Positions 7,603 through 15,534 of a DNA stretch of 36,302 nt are shown here, piece by piece. The first letter of the stretch is position 1. Each line of letters begins with the position of its first letter. The stretch spans positions 1 to 36,302 of the forward strand of contig JABEVE010000036.1 in the NCBI GenBank assembly GCA_013044035.1, read 5' to 3'. The stretch comes from Burkholderiales bacterium (GTDB taxonomy: Bacteria > Pseudomonadota > Gammaproteobacteria > Burkholderiales > Burkholderiaceae_C). Under the pieces are notes generated by a model. The model worked only from the letters and a program-made list of their open reading frames with translations. It was not told where the DNA came from and searched no databases. A program made the translations under genes and the position numbers.

Positions 7603-9570
7603 TCAGGCCGCCTGGTGCAGCGCGGGTTGAACCTTGGTGCCGACCAGTTGCAAGTCGGCCTGGACCGAGCCGGTGCGGCCGTCGTCGAAGCGCACTTGCA
7701 CTTGGGTGCGCTGGCTTTGCCGGGCAGGGTCGTAGAGCGCATCCACCAGTTCGGCGTATTTTTGGGCGACAAAGTGTCTGCGCACCTTGCGTGTGCGCGT
7801 GAGTTCCTCGTCGTCCGGATCCAGCTCCTTGTGCAGCACGACGAAGCGGTGCACCTGTACGGCCGCCGTGCGCGCGTCGGCGGCGAGATCGGTGTTTACC
7901 TGCGCCACACAATCCGCCAGTAGTGCCAGCACCTCGGGTTTGGCGGCAAGGTCGGCGTAGCCGCTGTAGGGCAGGGCGCGCTTCTCGGCCCAGTTGCCAA
8001 CGGCCGCGAAATCGATGTTCAGCAACGCCACCACATGTTCGCGCTCCGCGCCGAAGGCCACCGCTTCCTTGATCGACGGGTAGAACTTGAGTTTGTTCTC
8101 GATCAGCTTGGGCGCGAACAGGGTGCCGTCGGCCAGTCGCGATACGTCATTGACACGATCGATGATGCGCAGCTGTCCGTCGGGTTCGATCCACCCGGCG
8201 TCGCCCGTGTGGTACCAGCCGTCGGCGTCGAGCACCTCCGCGGTGGCCTCGGGATTGCGGTAGTACTCGCGTAGCAACCCCGCGCTGCGCAACACGATCT
8301 CGCCGCTCTCGCTCACACGCAATTCCACGCCTGGCGCAGGCAGGCCGACGCTGTCACTGCGTGCGCCGCCGTCGGGCTGCATGCAGACGAACACCGCAGT
8401 TTCGGTGGAGCCGTAAAGCTGCTTGAGGTTGATGCCGATGCCGCGGTAGAAACGAAACAGCTCGGGGCCGATGGCCTCCCCCGCGGTGTAGGCCACGCGC
8501 ACCCGGCTCAGGCCCAGTCTGTTGCGCAGCGGTGCCAGGATCAGCGCCTTGGCCAGGGGCAGCAGCAGGCGGTCGCGCAGTGCTGGGTGACCGCCTGCGT
8601 CGCGTTCAGCCTGTGCCCGTTCGGCCAGCGTGATGCTGGCGCGGTAGAGCCAGCGTTTGAAGCCTGCGGCGTCGTCCATGCGCACCTGCAGGTCGGTGAG
8701 CAGAGCCTCGAACACGCGCGGCGGAGCGAAGTAATACGTCGGGCCGATCTCGCCAAGATCGATGGCGACGGTGGATGGCGACTCCGGGCAGTTCACCGTG
8801 TAGCCGCAGACCAGATGCTGGGCGTAGGAAAAGATGTTCTGTCCGATCCACGCCGCCGGCAGGTAAGCCAGGACGTCCTCGCGCGCGGTGAGCCGGTCGA
8901 AGGCGGCGCCGGCGCGGGCCCGGTCGATCAGGCTGGCGTGGGTATGAACCACACCTTTAGGGAGGCCCGTGGTGCCGGACGTGAAGAACAGTGCCGCCAC
9001 GTCATGCGGCTGTCCTTGTGCCACCGCCTGCTCGAACAATTCGGGTTGCAAAGCCTGGTGGTGTCGACCCAGCGCCTCGACCTCGTCCAGGCTGCGCAGT
9101 CCTGGTGCCGTGTTGTGGCGCAGGCCTCGCGGGTCGTGGAACACAATATGCTCCAGCAACGGAAGCGCCTCGCGCACGCTCAGCAGTTTGTCCACCTGTT
9201 CCTGGTTTTCAACCACGGCAAAGCGCATGGCCGTCAGTTCCAGGGGATGGGCCAGTTCCGTGGCGACAGCGTCTTGATAGAGCGCGGATGGAATGGCGCC
9301 GAGGCTTTGCGCCGCCAGCATGACCGCATACAAGCGTGGCCGGTTTTCGCCGATGATGGCCACATGCTCGCCGCGCTGCAGACCCAGCGCCGCCAAGCCA
9401 TAGGCCAGATGGCGCACCCAGTCCAGCGCTTGCACCCAAGTGGTGCACTGCCAGACGCCGAGGTTCTTTTCGCGCCAGGCCACGCCGCTGGGCTGCAGCC
9501 TGGCATGCTGCAGCAGCAACCACGGAAAGGTCGATGTGTTCTCGGATCGATCTGCTGACCACTCGTCCAT
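7603..9570 (-). CDS. AMP-dependent long-chain acyl-CoA synthetase-like enzyme
   Basis: The 655-residue protein is a full-length member of the adenylate-forming superfamily, closest in style to long-chain fatty acyl-CoA synthetases. The P-loop TSGTTGLPKG is at 197-206. YGSTE (adenine pocket), DGWYHTGDAGWIEPDGQLRI (motif III) and the hinge IIDRVND are intact, and the C-terminal TRTRKVRR carries a Lys in the catalytic-lysine region. The FAPKLIENKLKFYP segment is typical of this group. It should activate a carboxylic acid to its CoA thioester in the cytoplasm. It is the first gene of the seven-gene minus-strand operon and is divergent from the Crp-type regulator. The tight linkage to a Liv-type importer suggests that it activates the imported compound; the substrate is unknown. 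Confidence 0.88.
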   Translation of the reverse strand: MDEWSADRSENTSTFPWLLLQHARLQPSGVAWREKNLGVWQCTTWVQALDWVRHLAYGLAALGLQRGEHVAIIGENRPRLYAVMLAAQSLGAIPSALYQDAVATELAHPLELTAMRFAVVENQEQVDKLLSVREALPLLEHIVFHDPRGLRHNTAPGLRSLDEVEALGRHHQALQPELFEQAVAQGQPHDVAALFFTSGTTGLPKGVVHTHASLIDRARAGAAFDRLTAREDVLAYLPAAWIGQNIFSYAQHLVCGYTVNCPESPSTVAIDLGEIGPTYYFAPPRVFEALLTDLQVRMDDAAGFKRWLYRASITLAERAQAERDAGGHPALRDRLLLPLAKALILAPLRNRLGLSRVRVAYTAGEAIGPELFRFYRGIGINLKQLYGSTETAVFVCMQPDGGARSDSVGLPAPGVELRVSESGEIVLRSAGLLREYYRNPEATAEVLDADGWYHTGDAGWIEPDGQLRIIDRVNDVSRLADGTLFAPKLIENKLKFYPSIKEAVAFGAEREHVVALLNIDFAAVGNWAEKRALPYSGYADLAAKPEVLALLADCVAQVNTDLAADARTAAVQVHRFVVLHKELDPDDEELTRTRKVRRHFVAQKYAELVDALYDPARQSQRTQVQVRFDDGRTGSVQADLQLVGTKVQPALHQAA

Positions 9571-9717
9571 GTCTTCTCTTGACCCCTGCGCTTTGTAAAT
9601 CGCAGGTCGGTATTAGCCCGCAATCGTCATGCCTCACCCTTCAACTCGTCGTTTTGGTGGGTTTGTTTGAAGCGTTTACATTTTGTCATGGAGTTTAGGT
9701 CGGAATTTGGCGCATAT

Positions 9718-9735
9718 TTGTCTTCAAAACGACAA
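9718..9735. promoter_or_regulatory. Inverted repeats in the divergent ligase/regulator promoter region
   Basis: TTGTC (9718-9722) and GACAA (9731-9735) form a dyad with an eight-base spacer. In addition GTCGTTTTG (9648-9656) is the reverse complement of CAAAACGAC (9725-9733). Such repeated half-sites between divergent genes are typical operator candidates, here for the adjacent Crp/Fnr-type regulator. The spacing does not match the classic TTGAT-N4-ATCAA box. Confidence 0.35.
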
Positions 9736-9744
9736 TCAAGTGCC

Positions 9745-10488
9745 ATGAAGCCTAGGGATTACACCGAATTCATCCAATCCTGCCTCTGGATGGCCAAGTT
9801 GCAGGACAGCGAGCGCCTGCGTGTGCACCACGATTTGCGCGTGCAGGTGTTCGAACCCGGTGCTCCTATCTGCCAACTCGGTCAAAGCGCCGAGCATTGG
9901 GTGGGCGTCCTCAGCGGCCTGGTCAAGGTGTCTTCGGTCTCCCTTTCGGGCAAGACCATCACCTACACGGGCGTGGCGCCGGGGGGCTGGTTCGGCGAGG
10001 GCACGCTGCTCAAGCGCGACGTCTGGAAGTACGACGTGATCGCCCTGCGCAAAAGTCGCATCGGCCTGTTGCCGGCAGAGACCTTTTTTTGGCTGTTCGA
10101 TCGCAGTCTGGCGTTCAACCACACCATCGTCAACCAACTCAACGAGCGCCTGGGCCAGTTCATCGGGCAGTTGCAGATCGACCGGCTTTCCGGCTCGGAC
10201 GAGCGTGTGGCGCACACCCTGGCCGCCATGTTCCACCCGGTGCTGTATCCAGGTGTGGGGCAGTTGCTGCGTGTGACGCAGGAGGAACTGGGCTATCTCT
10301 GCGGACTGTCACGTCAGCGCGTGAATCAGGCCCTGCAGCGCCTCTCCAGCCTCGGCCTGCTGCGGCTGCGCTATGGTGGCATCGAGGTTCCTGACGCCTC
10401 CCGGCTGCGGGCCTTCGAGTCTTCCCACATTGAGGTTCCGGAGGCGGCGCTTGACCAGCAGCGCGTGACGCAGCACGAAGCTGGTTGA
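9745..10488 (+). CDS. Crp/Fnr family transcriptional regulator
   Basis: The 247-residue protein has an N-terminal cyclic-nucleotide-binding-like beta-barrel (about 25-140, with VFEPGAPICQLGQ and APGGWFGEGTLL), a long dimerisation helix and a C-terminal winged helix-turn-helix. The recognition helix reads GLSRQRVNQALQRL, close to the Crp_2 subgroup. No cysteine cluster for an iron-sulfur centre is visible at the N-terminus, so it is not a canonical Fnr. The residues that bind cAMP in true Crp are not recognisable. It is divergent from the ligase-liv operon and likely controls it, perhaps in response to a pathway acyl-CoA; that is inference. ATG 9745 is chosen on family length. ATG 9688 is possible, and neither has a strong ribosome site. 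Confidence 0.85.
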   Translation: MKPRDYTEFIQSCLWMAKLQDSERLRVHHDLRVQVFEPGAPICQLGQSAEHWVGVLSGLVKVSSVSLSGKTITYTGVAPGGWFGEGTLLKRDVWKYDVIALRKSRIGLLPAETFFWLFDRSLAFNHTIVNQLNERLGQFIGQLQIDRLSGSDERVAHTLAAMFHPVLYPGVGQLLRVTQEELGYLCGLSRQRVNQALQRLSSLGLLRLRYGGIEVPDASRLRAFESSHIEVPEAALDQQRVTQHEAG

Positions 10489-10512
10489 GACTGCTTGGCG
10501 TTGCGGGCAGTC
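10489..10512. terminator. Weak inverted repeat between convergent genes
   Basis: GACTGC (10489-10494) and GCAGTC (10507-10512) could pair around a 12-base loop directly after the regulator stop codon. There is no T-run. It is at best a weak bidirectional stop. Confidence 0.2.
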
Positions 10513-10521
10513 CTGGTGCCG

Positions 10522-11142
10522 TTATGCGTCTGGCTGACGCTGCAGAACGATGCCGATTTCAAAGACTCCCATCGGGTGGGGGACGTGGGCGTAGGGCGGT
10601 GCCGGCCAGTCCCAGCGCGACGCGGGAAACAGCGCACGCATGGCGTGCATGTCGCAGTGATACGGCGGCCCGTGGATCAGACCCTGGGCAGCGTCATCCC
10701 GGAGCGCTTGCATGAACAGCGCGAAGAGCCTGCCTTGCGGTCGGAGCCAGGCATGCAACCGCCCGGCATACTGCGCCCAGTCATCAGGATGCAGCGCGCA
10801 TAAACAGGTTTGCTCGTAAATAGCATCGAAAAGGCCTTGATCAGGCATCCATTCGCGCACATCAGCCTGCAAAATGTTCGCATATAGACCTGCTGCGCTA
10901 AGGCGCGCAGCGGCCCGTTCAACCGCGGCAGGGGCGTAATCCAGCGCCGTGACTTCGAATCCTGCAGCGGCCAGCGCAAGGATTTCGTACCCATGGCCAC
11001 AGCCTGGGACCAGAATGCGGCAGGGTTTCAGGGTGCCGTTTTCCAGCCACGTCAGCAGTTGCTGGCTGGCTGAACCGCGGTCCCAGGGCGTGGTGTTTTG
11101 TTCGAACAAGCGCTGCCAGAATGGGCGGTCGGGGCCTGCCAT
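10522..11142 (-). CDS. TPMT-family SAM-dependent methyltransferase
   Basis: The 206-residue protein has the class I methyltransferase core. ILVPGCGHGYE (43-53) is the glycine-rich SAM loop, TALDYAPAAVERA binds the SAM ribose through its acidic residue, and DAIYEQTCLCALHP is motif IV of the thiopurine-methyltransferase (TPMT) family. The N-terminal FWQRLFEQNTTPWDRG is also characteristic of TPMT-like enzymes, which methylate sulfur, selenium, tellurium or halide acceptors. The acceptor here is unknown. The start at 11142 is supported by GGAG nine bases upstream and by family length; the frame stays open further upstream, but without homology. It converges on the regulator gene and diverges from mlaF, and appears to stand alone. 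Confidence 0.82.
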   Translation of the reverse strand: MAGPDRPFWQRLFEQNTTPWDRGSASQQLLTWLENGTLKPCRILVPGCGHGYEILALAAAGFEVTALDYAPAAVERAAARLSAAGLYANILQADVREWMPDQGLFDAIYEQTCLCALHPDDWAQYAGRLHAWLRPQGRLFALFMQALRDDAAQGLIHGPPYHCDMHAMRALFPASRWDWPAPPYAHVPHPMGVFEIGIVLQRQPDA

Positions 11143-11356
11143 GGCAAGAGTCTCCGGTGTGGATTGGGCGGGAAAGGGGCAAACCTGGACGTCGTCATCG
11201 TAGGTTCTCGTCTGAAATCCGGGCCGGGGCGCAGCAGATTCAACAACTTCTAGGCTGCAGGGTGGGGCGTTGGCAGGCCACCAACGGCATTCATGCAGTC
11301 TCAATAGAATGCAAGGCTGCCCTCGGGACAACCCCGATATCCGACATCCACAACGC

Positions 11357-12181
11357 ATGAGCCTATTGCCCAAGCAACCGCTGGTCGAGTTCGACGCCGT
11401 CGAATTCGGCTACGACGTGCGCCAGGTGCTCACGCAGGTTTCGCTGCGGGTCATGCCGGGCGAGGTGGTCGCGGTCATGGGCGCCTCAGGTGGTGGCAAG
11501 ACCACGACCCTGCGCTTGATCGGCGGCCAGATTCGGGCGACGGCCGGGAGGGTGTACTTCGACGGACGGGACGTGGGCGCGATGCGGCATGCCGAGTTGT
11601 ATGCCGCGCGCCGGCGTATGGGCATGTTGTTCCAGATGGGAGCGTTGTTCACCGACCAGACCGTGTTCGAAAACGTGGCTTTCGCGCTGCGCGAACACAC
11701 TCCACTGCCCGAAAGCATGATTCGGGATCTGGTGCTGATGAAACTCAATGCCGTCGGTCTGCGCGGCGCCCGTGACCTCTATCCGGCCCAGCTCTCCGGT
11801 GGCATGGCGCGGCGCGTGGCCTTGGCGCGCGCCATCGCGCTCGACCCTGCCCTGGTGATGTACGACGAGCCGTTTGCCGGGCTCGACCCCATATCGCTGG
11901 GCATTTCCGCCCGACTGATCCGTACCCTGAACGACGCCCTGGGACTCACCAGCATCGTCGTCTCGCACGACGTGGATGAAACCTTCGCCATCGCTGATCG
12001 CGTGTTCATTCTGGGCAACGGCACCCTCATTGCCGACGGTACGCCGGCAGAATTGCGCGCCAGCGCCGATCCGCTGGTCCACCAGTTCGTGCGTGGCGAA
12101 CCCGACGGGCCAGTCAGTTTCCACTACCCGGCCGCGCCTCTGCAGGCAGACTTTCTCCGCACACAGGCGGAGCGGCCATGA
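11357..12181 (+). CDS. mlaF: Phospholipid ABC transporter ATPase MlaF
   Basis: The 274-residue ABC ATPase has Walker A GASGGGKT (42-49), the MlaF-typical LFQMGALFTD segment, signature LSGGM (146-150), Walker B LVMYDEPFAGLDP and the switch SHDVDETFAIADRV. MlaF drives the MlaFEDB complex in the inner membrane, which moves phospholipids between the inner membrane and the periplasmic carrier MlaC and so preserves outer-membrane asymmetry. The start at 11357 gives the family N-terminus; the upstream frame is non-homologous. It is the first gene of the mla operon and overlaps mlaE by four bases (ATGA). The 214-bp region upstream, divergent from the methyltransferase, contains a TAGAAT (11305-11310) that may be a -10 element, without a good -35. 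Confidence 0.93.
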   Translation: MSLLPKQPLVEFDAVEFGYDVRQVLTQVSLRVMPGEVVAVMGASGGGKTTTLRLIGGQIRATAGRVYFDGRDVGAMRHAELYAARRRMGMLFQMGALFTDQTVFENVAFALREHTPLPESMIRDLVLMKLNAVGLRGARDLYPAQLSGGMARRVALARAIALDPALVMYDEPFAGLDPISLGISARLIRTLNDALGLTSIVVSHDVDETFAIADRVFILGNGTLIADGTPAELRASADPLVHQFVRGEPDGPVSFHYPAAPLQADFLRTQAERP

Positions 12182-12966
12182 ACGTCGTCCTCGGTTTCCT
12201 CGCGTCCATCGGCTCCGGTACCCGTCGACTGCTGGCCAACCTCGGCTACGGCTTGCGTTTGTTCCTGCGGCTGTTGACGCTGCTGCCCGGCGCATTGCGT
12301 CGCCCACAGCTCATTGCCCAACAAGTGTTCTTCCTCGGCAACTACTCGCTCTCCATCATCGCCGTGTCGGGCTTGTTCGTCGGCTTCGTGCTCGGGCTTC
12401 AGGGCTACTACACCCTGTCCCGCTACGGCGCAGCCAACTCGCTCGGCCTGCTGGTGGCGCTCAGCCTGGTGCGCGAACTCGGCCCTGTGGTCACGGCCTT
12501 GCTGTTCGCCGGGCGCGCCGGAACATCGCTGACAGCTGAAATCGGGCTGATGAAGGCGGGTGAGCAAATTTCGGCGATGGAAATGATGGCAGTCGACCCG
12601 ATTGCGCGCATCCTGGCGCCGCGTTTCGTGGGTGGCCTCATCACCATGCCCTTCCTGGCCGCCGTGTTTAGTGCCGTGGGCATCGTCGGTGGCTATGTCG
12701 TCGGCGTGCTGATGATCGGCGTGGATTCCGGCGCCTTCTGGTCGCAGATGCAAGGCGGCGTCGACGTGTTCAAGGACGTTGGCAACGGCGTCGTCAAGAG
12801 CCTGGTGTTCGGCGTGGCCGTCACCTTCGTTGCGCTTTACCAAGGCTGGCGCGCCCAGCCTACGCCCGAAGGCGTCTCACGCGCCACCACCCGCACGGTG
12901 GTGGTGGCATCGCTGGCCGTCCTGGGGCTGGATTTCATATTGACGGCGCTGATGTTCAGCACCTGA
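12178..12966 (+). CDS. mlaE: Phospholipid ABC transporter permease MlaE
   Basis: The 262-residue membrane protein belongs to the MlaE/YrbE permease family, with about five to six hydrophobic segments. The family core is present: LVRELGPVVTALLFAGRAGTSLTAEIGLMKAGEQISAMEMM, followed by DPIARILAPRFVGGLITMPFL. It forms the membrane channel of the Mla transporter and holds the MlaD ring. It is translationally coupled to mlaF through a four-base overlap and is followed by mlaD after 57 bp. Confidence 0.93.
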   Translation: MNVVLGFLASIGSGTRRLLANLGYGLRLFLRLLTLLPGALRRPQLIAQQVFFLGNYSLSIIAVSGLFVGFVLGLQGYYTLSRYGAANSLGLLVALSLVRELGPVVTALLFAGRAGTSLTAEIGLMKAGEQISAMEMMAVDPIARILAPRFVGGLITMPFLAAVFSAVGIVGGYVVGVLMIGVDSGAFWSQMQGGVDVFKDVGNGVVKSLVFGVAVTFVALYQGWRAQPTPEGVSRATTRTVVVASLAVLGLDFILTALMFST

Positions 12967-13023
12967 ACGAAGAGGCTCGGTGCCGCCCGTGCAATGCGCG
13001 GCGCCGAGCGACAAGGAGCAGGC

Positions 13024-13512
13024 ATGGAAAGCAAGAAAATCGACGTCTGGGTAGGGCTGTTCGTGCTGATCGGCGCGGCGGCCCTGCTGTTTCTGGCGCT
13101 GAAGGCCGGCAATTTGCTGAGCCTGAATTTCGGCCCGACCTACGACGTCACCGCCCAGTTCGACAATATTGGCGGTCTCAAGTCCGGTGCTCCGGTGAAA
13201 AGCGCCGGCGTGGTGGTCGGCCGCGTCGCCGGCATCCAGTTCAACAACCAGACATTTCAGGCCAAGGTCACGTTGGCGCTGGATCAGCGTTATCAGTTTC
13301 CCACCGATACGTCGGCCAAGATTCTCACTTCGGGCCTGCTCGGCGATCAGTACCTGAGTCTTGACCCTGGCGCATCCTCGAAGAACCTCCAAAACGGCGG
13401 TGTGATTCAAAACACCCAATCGGCCGTGGTTCTGGAGAATCTGATTGGCCAGTTCCTCTACAACAAGGCTGCATCGAGCAACAGCGGCTCGAGCAACGCG
13501 GCCGCAAAGTAA
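13024..13512 (+). CDS. mlaD: MCE-domain lipid-binding protein MlaD
   Basis: The 162-residue protein has one N-terminal membrane anchor (about 8-28) and a single MCE domain (about 38-118) containing YDVTAQFDNIGGLKSGAPVK and the GLLGDQYLSLDPG motif. MlaD forms a hexameric ring over MlaE and passes lipids to and from MlaC. The C-terminal tail is Ser/Asn/Ala-rich and low in complexity. The start at 13024 is supported by AAGGAG upstream; an earlier in-frame start would add ten non-homologous residues. It lies between mlaE and mlaA. Confidence 0.93.
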   Translation: MESKKIDVWVGLFVLIGAAALLFLALKAGNLLSLNFGPTYDVTAQFDNIGGLKSGAPVKSAGVVVGRVAGIQFNNQTFQAKVTLALDQRYQFPTDTSAKILTSGLLGDQYLSLDPGASSKNLQNGGVIQNTQSAVVLENLIGQFLYNKAASSNSGSSNAAAK

Positions 13513-13516
13513 ACCT

Positions 13517-14473
13517 ATGGAACGCATCTTGATCTCAGACTTGCCGGCACAAGCCGCCCGGACGACAGCAGAGAGTCGGCTCCGGTGTTCCGCCATTGGT
13601 CTTGCGTTGGTCGCGAGCCTTGTGGCCGGGTGCGCCAGCAATAACCCGCAAGACCCGATGGAGCCGTACAACCGAGCGATGTTCAAGATCAACCAGAACG
13701 TCGACAAAGCCGTGCTCAAGCCGGTGGCCACGGGCTACAAGGACGTGGTGCCGACCCCTGTGCGCAAGGGTGTGACCAATTTCTTCGGCAATCTCGGCGA
13801 TGTCTGGTCGATGGCCAACGACTTCGCCCAGGGCCATGTCGTGGAGGGGTTGAATGGGTTCATGCGCGTGGGCGTCAACACCGTGTTCGGCGTGTTCGGC
13901 GTGCTCGACATTTCCTCGGAGATGGGCTTGTACAAGCAGCCGAACGATTTTGGCCTCACACTGGCACGCTACGGCATCGACTCTGGCCCCTACTTCGTCA
14001 TGCCGCTGCTGGGCCCCAGCACCATCCGCGATGCTGCCGGTACCGGGGTGGGGATTTATTACGCGCCATTCAACTACACCACCAACAACGCGGCAGTGCG
14101 CAACTCGGCGACCGTCCTGCAACTCGTCAATACACGCGCCAATTTGTTGAGCACCACGGCTTTGCTGGAACAAATCGCGCTCGATCCCTATGTTTTCACC
14201 CGCGATGCGTATCTGCAGCAGCGCAGGTCGCAAGTCAAGGCCGTGCGTAGCGAAGGCATGCTGTCTCCGGGGCCTCTGGATTCGGGCGGCGGCGATGCAG
14301 ATGCAGACGCTGTCGGCCAAGACAGCAACGCCATGGACAGCGGTGCTCGAGCCGAGCCCGCATCAAGCTCTGCAGCCAGTCCCGCCATGCCCCTCAGCGA
14401 GACACTCTCATCCAGAGCGGTGCCCTCGAATTCGCCCGCGGCAAGCCCGGCTGCTTCGGCCGCGCGTCCCTGA
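13517..14473 (+). CDS. mlaA: Outer-membrane lipoprotein MlaA (VacJ)
   Basis: The 318-residue lipoprotein has lipobox LVAGC with Cys-39 as the predicted lipidation site. This is followed by the MlaA core: DPMEPYNRAMFKINQNVDKA, PVRKGVTNFFGNLGD, and the FGLTLARYGIDSGPYFVMPLLGPS block. MlaA sits in the outer membrane with a porin, removes mislocalised phospholipids from the outer leaflet and delivers them to MlaC. The stretch before the lipobox (38 residues) is long for a lipoprotein signal; an in-frame TTG at 13541 would shorten it by eight residues. The last 60 or so residues are an Ala/Ser/Pro-rich tail beyond the conserved domain. The start lies 4 bp after the mlaD stop, and placement inside the mla operon is usual in Burkholderiales. 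Confidence 0.92.
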   Translation: MERILISDLPAQAARTTAESRLRCSAIGLALVASLVAGCASNNPQDPMEPYNRAMFKINQNVDKAVLKPVATGYKDVVPTPVRKGVTNFFGNLGDVWSMANDFAQGHVVEGLNGFMRVGVNTVFGVFGVLDISSEMGLYKQPNDFGLTLARYGIDSGPYFVMPLLGPSTIRDAAGTGVGIYYAPFNYTTNNAAVRNSATVLQLVNTRANLLSTTALLEQIALDPYVFTRDAYLQQRRSQVKAVRSEGMLSPGPLDSGGGDADADAVGQDSNAMDSGARAEPASSSAASPAMPLSETLSSRAVPSNSPAASPAASAARP

Positions 14474-14534
14474 CTCTGTCATCAGTCGCGCTCCTTGCCC
14501 GTTAAGGTAGGAGCCGAACACTTTGGAGAACTCC

Positions 14535-15179
14535 ATGTTCCGAACTTTCAAGACCACTTTGTTGCTTCCCGTCCTGGCCCTCGGCTTGATGGCCGCCTCG
14601 CCAGCTGCGCGCGCAGACACACCCGCCCCCCCGGTGCAGGTCATCCAGAAGCTGACGGATTCCGTCATGGACGCAGTCAACAACGACCCGGCGCTGAAGT
14701 CCGGCGACCCCCAGAAGGTCATGCAGTTGGTCGAGACCAAGGTCCTGCCGTTCGTTGATTTCCAGCATATGACGGCCTCTGCCGTAGGCCGCTACTGGCG
14801 TCAAGCCACCCCAACGCAACAAAAGGAACTGCAGCAGCAGTTCAAGCTCCTGCTCATTCACACCTACTCGGGTGCGGTGAGCCAGATTAAGAATCAAAAA
14901 GTGGAGTACCTGCCCTTTCGCGCCGCACCGAATGCGACCAACGTCGTGGTTCGCACCCGAGTGCTCAACAACGGCGAGCCCATCCAGCTTGACTACCGTC
15001 TGGTGCAAACGGACCACGACTGGAAGATCGCCGACGTCAATGTCATGGGCATCTGGTTGGTGGACAACTACCGTGGCGTGTTTGCCCAGGAAATCGGCCA
15101 AAAAGGTGTTGAAGGCCTGATTCAGACCCTCACGACACGCAATAAAGAACTGGCCCAGGCCGGTGGCGCCAAGGGTTGA
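14535..15179 (+). CDS. mlaC: Periplasmic phospholipid carrier MlaC
   Basis: The 214-residue protein has a signal peptide (cleavage near ARA-D, about residue 27) and the MlaC (Ttg2D) domain. Landmarks are VLPFVDFQHMTASAVGRYWR, LLLIHTYSGAV and DWKIADVNVMGIWLVDNYR. MlaC shuttles single phospholipids across the periplasm between MlaA and the MlaFEDB complex. The ATG at 14535 has GGAGA seven bases upstream. It is followed four bases later by mlaB. Confidence 0.93.
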   Translation: MFRTFKTTLLLPVLALGLMAASPAARADTPAPPVQVIQKLTDSVMDAVNNDPALKSGDPQKVMQLVETKVLPFVDFQHMTASAVGRYWRQATPTQQKELQQQFKLLLIHTYSGAVSQIKNQKVEYLPFRAAPNATNVVVRTRVLNNGEPIQLDYRLVQTDHDWKIADVNVMGIWLVDNYRGVFAQEIGQKGVEGLIQTLTTRNKELAQAGGAKG

Positions 15180-15183
15180 AGAA

Positions 15184-15489
15184 ATGGCGCGGTTTGCTCT
15201 TCCCGCCAGTGTGACGGTCGCCAATGCCGGCATGGCGGTGCGGCAGGCACTTGGCGAGCTTGGCGCCGAGCCCGCCGCGCCGTCGTGGGAGGTTGATGCC
15301 GCAGCGCTGAGCGATTTCGACTCCGCCTGCCTGGCCCTGCTTCTGGAGCTGCGCAGGCAGGCAGGTGATCGCGTGCTGCGTGTGCGCTCGGCGCCGTCGC
15401 GTTTGGTCCATCTGGCCACGGCCTACGGCTTGGATTTCGCCCTTGGCGAAATCGTCGCAGATCCAACCAGGCCTGAGCAACATTCTTGA
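15184..15489 (+). CDS. mlaB: STAS-domain protein MlaB
   Basis: The 101-residue cytoplasmic protein has a STAS-like fold: an N-terminal strand, then WEVDAAALSDFDSACLALLLELRRQAG, where the Asp-Ser stretch corresponds to the conserved STAS loop, and a C-terminal helix. MlaB binds MlaF and is needed for assembly and ATPase activity of the Mla complex. Sequence conservation in this family is low, so the assignment leans on position immediately after mlaC. The start at 15184 is four bases after the mlaC stop. Confidence 0.82.
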   Translation: MARFALPASVTVANAGMAVRQALGELGAEPAAPSWEVDAAALSDFDSACLALLLELRRQAGDRVLRVRSAPSRLVHLATAYGLDFALGEIVADPTRPEQHS

Positions 15490-15534
15490 ACCCCTTCGTG
15501 GCCGGTGGTGCCCAGCACCCTGGCCGATTGTTGC

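Noticed and set aside
5336-7630. Open frame of about 760 codons on the plus strand over livM, livH and livG
   Set aside because: The translation is Gln/His/Asp-rich with no domain, and it is antisense to three clear transporter genes.
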